Assembly (NCBI RefSeq): GCF_900188225.1
Contig: NZ_FZOC01000001.1
Span: forward strand, 246,586-310,585
Direction: 5' to 3'
DNA: 64,000 bases
DNA from: Humidesulfovibrio mexicanus
GTDB lineage: Bacteria > Desulfobacterota > Desulfovibrionia > Desulfovibrionales > Desulfovibrionaceae
In this document: in pieces, positions 58,277 to 64,000 of the stretch
Position numbering within the stretch: position 1 is the first letter of the stretch
How the letters are laid out: each line of letters starts with the position of its first letter
Notes under the pieces: generated by a model
Database searches by the model: none
Seen by the model: the letters and a program-made list of their open reading frames with translations, nothing else
Told to the model about the DNA's origin: nothing
Position numbers and translations under genes: made by a program

Positions 58277-59326
58277 CTAGCGTGTCTCGCCGCCGCTGGC
58301 AATGTCTTGCGGATCACCATCTGCCGGCGGCTCCTCGCTTTCCGACTCCTGGGTCGGCTCCGGCGGCAAGTCCTCGTCGGGCTGCTCGTGCAGAAGCCGA
58401 CGGCTCACAAGCACGACGGATCCCTCCAACGCCTTGGCCAGCCAGGCGTCGAAAGCCTGCTGCAAGCGCTGCTCCAGAAGCGCGGCCTCCACCTGCGTGT
58501 AGGCTACGGCGATGTCCTGGGTCTCCGCTGGCAGACGTTCAAGCAGCAGCAGACCCTCGAAGCCGCCGGCCCCCACGAGAATGGCTCCCGGGTTGTCGCC
58601 GCCCTTCCCGTCGCCGTGCAGCGCGTCCGCCCATGCGGGAGTGAGCAGTGCGCGAGGCACCAGCACCTCGCGCACCATGGCCTCCGGAAAGGCCTTGCGC
58701 AGCGCCTCCAGGTCCTTTTGTCGGCGGAACTGCCCCAGGGCCGCCTCCACCATCGTTCTCTCCGTGGCCCGCACCACCAGCACCCGCAGCCGATCCGGCA
58801 GCCGGTAGCTGTCCAAATGCTCGCGGTAGTGCGCCTCAACCTCACGGTAGTCCAGCCGGATGGAGGGCCTGAGCACCAGGCGCTGGAACTTCTCGATGCC
58901 GCACATGGCGCGCAGTTGCTTGCGCCACATGCGCAGGTCGACAAACTCCTCCGCCAACATCCGGTCAAAGGCGTCCTCGGGATAATCGGCACGGATGCTG
59001 GCCTCGGCCTGCTCCAGTTCCTCGTCGCTCACCTCCTGGCCCCGCTTGGCAAGCTCCTGCTTCACCAGCTCCTGAGCGATGAGTTGGCCCAGTATCTCGC
59101 CATACGCCCCGCGCAGAACACTCACGGAAGGCAGTTCGCCGGACAAGGCGTTGAAGTGCAGCTGATCGTACTGGAATTCGAGCATTTCCAAGGTAATAGG
59201 AGCGCCGTTGACGCGGGCCACAACCCCGACCTCGTCCTGCTGGGCGCGGGTGCAGCCGACAAACAGGGCCAGCAGGGCCAGCAGGGCCACGGCCGGAACA
59301 GTGCGCAGATGGCGCGGTGCGGTCAT
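58277..59326 (-). CDS. SurA/PpiD-like lipoprotein with divergent parvulin region
   Basis: The 349-residue product has a lipoprotein signal (lipobox FVGC, Cys25) and an N-terminal chaperone-like region (VVARVNGAPITLEMLEFQYD, LRGAYGEILGQLIAQELVKQ) as in PpiD and SurA. The part that should be the parvulin domain (RVLVVRATERTMVEAALGQF, NPGAILVGAGGFEGLLLLER) has weak similarity and no obvious active-site cluster, so isomerase activity is doubtful. The acidic C-terminus (DEDLPPEPTQESESEEPPAD) is disordered. Its start overlaps the mfd stop by 4 bases. Confidence 0.78.
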   Translation of the reverse strand: MTAPRHLRTVPAVALLALLALFVGCTRAQQDEVGVVARVNGAPITLEMLEFQYDQLHFNALSGELPSVSVLRGAYGEILGQLIAQELVKQELAKRGQEVSDEELEQAEASIRADYPEDAFDRMLAEEFVDLRMWRKQLRAMCGIEKFQRLVLRPSIRLDYREVEAHYREHLDSYRLPDRLRVLVVRATERTMVEAALGQFRRQKDLEALRKAFPEAMVREVLVPRALLTPAWADALHGDGKGGDNPGAILVGAGGFEGLLLLERLPAETQDIAVAYTQVEAALLEQRLQQAFDAWLAKALEGSVVLVSRRLLHEQPDEDLPPEPTQESESEEPPADGDPQDIASGGETR

Positions 59327-62300
59327 TTCGGCTCCGTTTTCAAGGGCTCGGGGCCGCCCTCCAGCAACAATTCCAGTTCGCCACGCAGGTACTCCAACCC
59401 AGCTCGAACGTCCAGGCCCTCAGGATAGCGCAGCTCCAGGCGCGTGGGCGGAAGCAGCCTGGCCTGGCGCCCGCCCTGCTCCATCCAGGCCACAAGCGTC
59501 TCCGGGGCGACGGCGCTGGGCTGCGCCCCCCAAGAGAGCAGCGCCCTGCCGGGAGACAGTTCGGCCTTTTCCACCTGCAGCCGGGAGAGCACCGTCTTGA
59601 CGTGGAGCACGCCGAGGAACTGGCTTGCCGCCGTGGGCAAGGGACCAAAACGGTCCCGCAATTCGGCGGCGAGCTCATCGATCACTGCGGGGGTTCTGGC
59701 GCTGGAGAGCGCCTTATAGTAGCGCAGCCGTTCCTTGGCGTCGAGGACGTAGTCCGAGGGAAGGTGGGCCGCGAAAACAAAGGTCAGTTCTGGGTCGGTC
59801 TCCTGCCGGATGGGACCGCCGCGCACGCGCCGCACCTCCTCTTCCAGCATCTCCAGAAAGAGGTCGAGACCCACGCGGGCGATCTGCCCGCTCTGCACCT
59901 CGCCCAGAATGTTGCCCGCCCCGCGCAGCCGCAAGTCTTCCATGGCCACCTGGAAGCCCGCGCCCAGGTAGTCCAAATCCAAAATGATGCGCAGCCTGCG
60001 CTTGGATATCTCGGGCAGCCGTTCCAGACTGGGCACGACGAAAAAGGCGTAGGCCTGCCGATCGCTTCTGCCCACGCGTCCGCGCAGCTGGTACAGCTGG
60101 CCCAGACCGAACATCTGCGCCTGGTCGACAATGAGCGTGTTGGCGTTGGGGAAGTCCAGGCCGGACTCCACGATGGCCGTGCAGACCAACACGTCCAGCT
60201 CCTTGTGCCAGAAGCCGTGCATGGCGTCCTCAAGGGCGCGCTCGCTCATTTGACCATGGGCCATGCCCACGCGCGCGCCCGGCGCCAGCTTGCGCACGTA
60301 CTCGGCCACCTGCTCCAGCCCTTCCACGCGGTTGTAAACCCAGAACACCTGGCCGCCACGAGCCAGCTCCCGCGAAAGCACGTTGGCCAGCAGACCGTCG
60401 TCGCGCTCCACAAGCGCGGTCTCGACCGGCTTCCGGTCCTCTGGCGGGGTCTCAATGACGGACAGTCCGCGTATGCCGGAGAGCGAAAGCTGGAGCGTGC
60501 GGGGAATGGGCGTGGCGGTCAGGGTCAGCACGTCTATGTTCTTGCGCAGAAGCTTGAGCTTCTCCTTGTGTTTCACGCCGAAGCGCTGCTCCTCGTCCAG
60601 AATGAGCAGACCAAGCCGGGGCAAATCCACATCGCCGGAAAGCAGCCTGTGCGTGCCGATGAGGATGTCCACCTCGCCGCGCGCCGCCGCCTGGATGGTG
60701 ACCTTCTGGTGCTTCGGGGCCACAAAGCGCGACAGCATCCCGATGCGCACGGGGAAGCCCTCCATGCGCCGCGAAAAGGTCTGGAAGTGCTGTTCAGCGA
60801 GGACCGTTGTCGGGCACAGCAACGCAACCTGGCGGCCGTCGGCCACGGCGCGGAAGGCTGCGCGCAGGGCCACTTCGGTCTTGCCGAAGCCCACATCGCC
60901 GCACACCAGGCGGTCCATGGGCTCGGTCCCGCCCATGTCGGCGAACACGTCGTCGATGGCTTTGGCCTGGTCGGGCGTCTCCTCAAAACCGAAGGTGGCT
61001 TCGAACTCGCGGTACATCTCTCCCGGGGAGCCGTAGGAATAGCCCTTGGCCACGCGACGGAAGGCATACATCTCCACCAGATCCTGGGCGATCTTCTCAA
61101 TGGCCTTGCGCGCGCGCTCGGTGCTCTTGGCCCACAGGGAGCCTCCCAGCTTGTCCAGCCGGGGGTCCATTCCCTCCGGTCCCTTGTAGCGCTGCACCAG
61201 GTTCAGCCGATCGACCGGCAGATACAGCTTGTCCTCGCCATCGAAGAAGAGCAGCAGATAGTCATTGGCCACATCACCGATTTTCAGGTGGTGCAGCCCG
61301 CCGAAGCGCGACAGGCCGTACTCGCGATGCACGATGAGATCGTCGGCCGCGAGATCGTCGTGGCGCGAAAGCCCCTCGAAGGCCTGCTTCCGGTCTGCGC
61401 GCACCTTGGGCGCTGGCGCGGGCTGAAGAATGTCCTCGGGCAGAATGGTCAGGCCGCAGCAGGAGATTTCCAGCCCGGTCTTCAGGGGCGAAAGCAGCGC
61501 GCAAATGCCTTTGCCCCCAGCCTGGAAGGAAAGCCCGACGGGAATGCCCTCCTGTTCCGCCAGACTCAGGAATTTGCGGCGCGAACGCTCCGTGTGGAAG
61601 GAAAGCGCCACCTGCGCGCCAGAGGCGCTCCAGTCCTTGAGGGCCGTTGTCAGCGCCGTCCAGGGCCTGCGGGCCTGGTCAGGCCGCCAGAACACGTCCG
61701 CAAAGCTCTGATAGCTCTTCTCCGGCAGGTCCAGGCCAAGCTTCTCCTGGCCCATGACGAGATCCTCGAAAGCGATCTGCCGCTTGCCGAGCCAGGTCTT
61801 GCGGGCGCGTTCCTCCGGCCAGCACAGGGACGCGAGAGGCCAACGCCAGCCGCCCTCCACGTGCTCGCGCTCCAGGAACGAGCGCCAAGCCGCGTGCTGG
61901 TCCTCCAGCCTGCCGCGCAGTTCCTGGGAAGAGGCCAGCACATACACCGCGTCCTGCGGCAGAAAGGCGTCCAGCGAGGTCGCCTCTGGGTAGAACAGCC
62001 CCGGCCAGATCTGCGTGTCCGCCCGTTCCAGACGCTCGGCGAGTTCGCGTTCCTCGCCGACGGGCATTTCCCCGCTGACGCGCAGCCTGCGCCACAGGTC
62101 CACGGCCTGCTCCATGCGCTGCCGGTCCAGCACGGCCGGAGCCACGGGCAACAGGGTCAATTCCTTCAGATCGGCGCGCGACCGCTGTGTGGCGGGATCA
62201 AAAAGGCGTATCTCGTCAAGGGTGTCGCCGAAAAACTCCAATCGTACCGGCAGGGGGTACCCTGCAGCGAAAACGTCCACGATGTCGCCACGGACAGCGA

Positions 62301-62802
62301 TCTCCCCCGGGGCCGTAACCACCTGCCTGCGCACGTATCCCCAGGCCACGGCCTGGTCCAGCACAAGCTCCGGCGACATGTCCTCGCCCCTGGACAAGAC
62401 AAGGCTGCACTGTTCCACTGCCTCACGCGAGGGCCAGCGCGGCAGCAGGTTGTCCACGGTAAGCAGCACAATGCGAGGTTTGCGGCCGTAAGCCAGCGCG
62501 TGCAGGGCCGCCCAGCGGGGGCCCCATTCCTCGGCCATGGGCTTTCTCGGCAGGTGCTGCGATAGGGCGATGACAGGAGAGTCGAAGGACGGCAGAAGCT
62601 CATCGGACGGCCCGGCGAACAACGCCAGCAAGGCCGAAAGCTCGCGGAACTCCCGCGCGCCGGAGGCGACCAGCACGACCTCCTGCCCCGCGGCGCGCAG
62701 ACTGTGGGCAAGCAGGGCCTGGGTGCCCGGGCCGCTCTTGAACACTCGCAAAGCACCGCCCCGCCCTTTGGCAAAGGCGTCAAGTTCAGAAGGGAACTGC
62801 AC
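59323..62802 (-). CDS. mfd: transcription-repair coupling factor Mfd
   Basis: Mfd removes stalled RNA polymerase at DNA lesions and recruits UvrA. The 1159-residue product has the N-terminal UvrB-homology modules, an RNA polymerase interaction domain, a RecG-like helicase core with Walker A GDVGFGKTEVALRA and DEEQ box LDEEQRFGVKHKEKLK, motif TATPIPRTLQLSLSGIRGLS and RGRVGRSDRQAYAFF, and a C-terminal TRCF domain. It starts with a GTG at 62802 preceded by AGGAG. The 4-base overlap with the next gene ties it to the chaperone operon. Confidence 0.96.
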   Translation of the reverse strand: MQFPSELDAFAKGRGGALRVFKSGPGTQALLAHSLRAAGQEVVLVASGAREFRELSALLALFAGPSDELLPSFDSPVIALSQHLPRKPMAEEWGPRWAALHALAYGRKPRIVLLTVDNLLPRWPSREAVEQCSLVLSRGEDMSPELVLDQAVAWGYVRRQVVTAPGEIAVRGDIVDVFAAGYPLPVRLEFFGDTLDEIRLFDPATQRSRADLKELTLLPVAPAVLDRQRMEQAVDLWRRLRVSGEMPVGEERELAERLERADTQIWPGLFYPEATSLDAFLPQDAVYVLASSQELRGRLEDQHAAWRSFLEREHVEGGWRWPLASLCWPEERARKTWLGKRQIAFEDLVMGQEKLGLDLPEKSYQSFADVFWRPDQARRPWTALTTALKDWSASGAQVALSFHTERSRRKFLSLAEQEGIPVGLSFQAGGKGICALLSPLKTGLEISCCGLTILPEDILQPAPAPKVRADRKQAFEGLSRHDDLAADDLIVHREYGLSRFGGLHHLKIGDVANDYLLLFFDGEDKLYLPVDRLNLVQRYKGPEGMDPRLDKLGGSLWAKSTERARKAIEKIAQDLVEMYAFRRVAKGYSYGSPGEMYREFEATFGFEETPDQAKAIDDVFADMGGTEPMDRLVCGDVGFGKTEVALRAAFRAVADGRQVALLCPTTVLAEQHFQTFSRRMEGFPVRIGMLSRFVAPKHQKVTIQAAARGEVDILIGTHRLLSGDVDLPRLGLLILDEEQRFGVKHKEKLKLLRKNIDVLTLTATPIPRTLQLSLSGIRGLSVIETPPEDRKPVETALVERDDGLLANVLSRELARGGQVFWVYNRVEGLEQVAEYVRKLAPGARVGMAHGQMSERALEDAMHGFWHKELDVLVCTAIVESGLDFPNANTLIVDQAQMFGLGQLYQLRGRVGRSDRQAYAFFVVPSLERLPEISKRRLRIILDLDYLGAGFQVAMEDLRLRGAGNILGEVQSGQIARVGLDLFLEMLEEEVRRVRGGPIRQETDPELTFVFAAHLPSDYVLDAKERLRYYKALSSARTPAVIDELAAELRDRFGPLPTAASQFLGVLHVKTVLSRLQVEKAELSPGRALLSWGAQPSAVAPETLVAWMEQGGRQARLLPPTRLELRYPEGLDVRAGLEYLRGELELLLEGGPEPLKTEPK

Positions 62803-62852
62803 GTGAAACGACTCCTGCGCCAGGGCCTTCGCCGTGGCGCTTATGGGGGTAG

Positions 62853-62893
62853 AAAAAGGCCGCCGCTTCGCCGGTTAGCGCGAAGGGGCGGCC
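62853..62893 (-). terminator. terminator downstream of cheW
   Basis: On the minus strand GGCCGCC (62893-62887) pairs with GGCGGCC (62864-62858), the stem continuing inward as CTTCG/CGAAG with one mismatch, and is followed by five T (62857-62853). It separates cheW from mfd. Confidence 0.75.
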
Positions 62894-62919
62894 GCTTGGG
62901 ATACCAGACGCTTCTACAA

Positions 62920-63396
62920 TCAGACCGCGCTCAAGGCGGCGTGCTCTTCGCTGCTCAACAGCTTGTTCAGGTCCAGCAGGATGAGCAGCCGATCCTCCAG
63001 CTTGCCGACGCCGCTGATGTACTCGGAATCAAGCCCGGACACAACAGGCGGCGGCGGCTCCACGGTGTTGGAAGGAATGCGCAGCACCTCGGAAACGGAG
63101 TCGACCACGAAACCGACCACCATGCTGTTTATCTCGATGACGATGATGCGGGTATGCTTGTCGTGGGCGCGGTCGGCCAGTTTGAACCGCCGCCTGAGGT
63201 CGATGATGGGGATGACCTTGCCGCGCAGGTTGATGACCCCTTCGACAAATTCCGGCGCGCGGGGAACGCGGGTGATCTCCATGGTGCGGATGATCTCCTG
63301 CACCTTGAGGATGTCCACGCCGAACTCCTCCTCGCCGATGCTGAAGGTGACGAGCTGGATCAAGGCATCGTCCTGGCGTCTCACATTCTCTTCCAT
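62920..63396 (-). CDS. cheW: chemotaxis coupling protein CheW
   Basis: CheW couples chemoreceptors to the kinase CheA. The 158-residue protein has the typical paired SH3-like barrel: QLVTFSIGEEEFGVDILKVQ, EIIRTMEITRVPRAPEFVEG, VINLRGKVIPIIDLRRRFKL and VGFVVDSVSEVLRIP. The start at 63396 is preceded by AAGGAGCCGGAA on the coding strand. Its promoter (63463-63490) and a terminator (62853-62893) define a one-gene unit. No cheA, cheB or cheR gene is in this window. Confidence 0.95.
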   Translation of the reverse strand: MEENVRRQDDALIQLVTFSIGEEEFGVDILKVQEIIRTMEITRVPRAPEFVEGVINLRGKVIPIIDLRRRFKLADRAHDKHTRIIVIEINSMVVGFVVDSVSEVLRIPSNTVEPPPPVVSGLDSEYISGVGKLEDRLLILLDLNKLLSSEEHAALSAV

Positions 63397-63462
63397 TTCC
63401 GGCTCCTTGGTTGCGCCTTGCTCAACGCGCCGCGCACACGACGCGACACTTCTCACTGTTTT

Positions 63463-63490
63463 CATCTACAGCAACGCATGACGTTGTCAA
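63463..63490 (-). promoter_or_regulatory. cheW promoter candidate
   Basis: On the minus strand a perfect TTGACA (63490-63485) is followed after 16 bases by TAGATG (63468-63463). The expected leader is about 60 bases. The consensus -35 makes this more likely than a flagellar sigma-28 promoter. Confidence 0.5.
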
Positions 63491-63620
63491 TGCAAATATT
63501 CCCACGCGCCCGAAGGCGGAAGCATGGCGAAGTTTGACGCCCACGCGGGAAACGGGTATCGGGTCACGAAAATCATCGGCTGTTCCGGCCGCCAACTTTA
63601 CGCCAAAGGGACCAGAACCC

Positions 63621-63854
63621 ATGGGACAATTCGCAATTTCCGAAGATTCCTTCACCCTTGAGGAGCAGATCAAGTCCCTGGGCGACGATGAACTGCTGGA
63701 CTTCTGGGAGGAGACCCAGCATCTCACCCGCGTCATGAGCGCAATGCGCGACATGCCGGGCGACCTTCCCGGCGACGAGCAGCTGCACCCCGAATACGAA
63801 CGCCTGATCCTGCAGGAACTGCAGGTGCGCTCCAGCCGGGGCGAGCTGCGCTAA
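63621..63854 (+). CDS. small acidic hypothetical protein
   Basis: The 77-residue product (MGQFAISEDSFTLEEQIKSL at the start) is acidic and helical, with a conserved-looking DELLDFWEETQHLTRVM segment. It has no signal, membrane segment or recognised domain. It starts after AAAGGGACC and ends 27 bases before a strong bidirectional terminator. The DELLDFWEE segment resembles motifs of small motility or regulatory proteins only vaguely, so no function is proposed. Confidence 0.6.
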   Translation: MGQFAISEDSFTLEEQIKSLGDDELLDFWEETQHLTRVMSAMRDMPGDLPGDEQLHPEYERLILQELQVRSSRGELR

Positions 63855-63880
63855 ACGCCCTGTCCCGTCACATCCGACAA

Positions 63881-63910
63881 AAAAGGCCGATCCTTGCGGA
63901 TCGGCCTTTT
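63881..63910. terminator. bidirectional terminator
   Basis: AAAAGGCCGATCC (63881-63893) pairs perfectly with GGATCGGCCTTTT (63898-63910) around a four-base loop. A run of A precedes it and a run of T follows, so it can end both the upstream small gene and the convergent tRNA-Gly transcript. Confidence 0.88.
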
Positions 63911-63920
63911 GTCGTTCGTC

Positions 63921-63995
<75 letters not shown>

Positions 63996-64000
63996 TCGTG

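Noticed and set aside
55406..59428. 1340-codon plus-strand ORF over recO, rodZ and chaperone genes
   Set aside because: It spans several clear minus-strand genes and reads as low-complexity His/Leu/Arg-rich sequence with no domain.
59317..62565. 1082-codon plus-strand ORF over mfd
   Set aside because: The minus strand encodes Mfd with helicase motifs; the plus-strand frame has none.

Overview
This window is a dense, GC-rich bacterial chromosome segment. Gene content suggests a sulfate-reducer-like member of the Desulfovibrionaceae (Desulfobacterota, formerly Deltaproteobacteria). The supporting signs are the ileS-lspA-PLDc_N-YbgF-like-NIL/ferredoxin-cheZ run, a fused AccA-AccD carboxyltransferase, a nadC-nadA-nadB block, several chemoreceptors and motAB. 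The assignment is inferred from gene content, not from a database search. I see no prophage, insertion sequence, rRNA or CRISPR array. The only dispersed-repeat candidate lies between ssb and nadC.

Layout. 1-3520: a truncated TolC-family gene (minus) diverges from a CHASE2-adenylate/guanylate cyclase. 3680-9403: a plus-strand series of ileS, lspA, a PLDc_N membrane protein, a YbgF/CpoB-like lipoprotein, a NIL-domain ferredoxin and cheZ, followed by tRNA-Arg(CCG). 9702-12040: a SodC-like lipoprotein that lacks catalytic residues, and a chemoreceptor with a sensor-like C-terminal domain. 12230-26264: a tightly coupled four-gene plus-strand operon encoding a YdbH/AsmA-like protein, a YdbL (DUF1318) lipoprotein, a 2824-residue exported propeller-TPR-CHAT protein and an exported SH3b-M48 metalloprotease. 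This is the most unusual locus in the window. 26279-30735 (minus): a small exported protein, a Rel/SpoT enzyme and an orphan peptide-binding lipoprotein. 30946-37691: a SWIM-SNF2 ATPase, a polytopic membrane protein, a DUF3783 protein and a Cache chemoreceptor. 37770-40662 (minus): a BMP-type nucleoside-binding protein, a FlgO-like lipoprotein and purine nucleoside phosphorylase.

40750-47428 (plus): motA, motB, a PilZ protein, then an acetyl-CoA carboxylase block (biotin carboxylase, fused carboxyltransferase, biotin carrier with an atypical MKR motif) and a small protein of unknown function. 47485-51899: ssb, then the de novo NAD operon nadC-nadA-nadB behind a good promoter candidate. 51985-62802 (minus): rpsT (TTG start), glyS, glyQ, recO, a rodZ-like gene, two SurA/PpiD-type chaperone genes and mfd. 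62920-63995: cheW, a small unknown protein and tRNA-Gly(GCC).

Functional threads. Motility and chemotaxis (cheZ, two chemoreceptors, motAB, PilZ, FlgO-like, cheW) are scattered across the window. Envelope biogenesis and quality control recur (LspA, YbgF-like, YdbH/YdbL, SurA-like, RodZ and the CHAT/M48 pair). Fatty acid precursor and NAD synthesis are each grouped in one block. The best candidate for an undescribed system is the 12230-26264 operon: a putative intermembrane lipid-bridge pair translationally coupled to an exported giant caspase-like CHAT protein and a metalloprotease.
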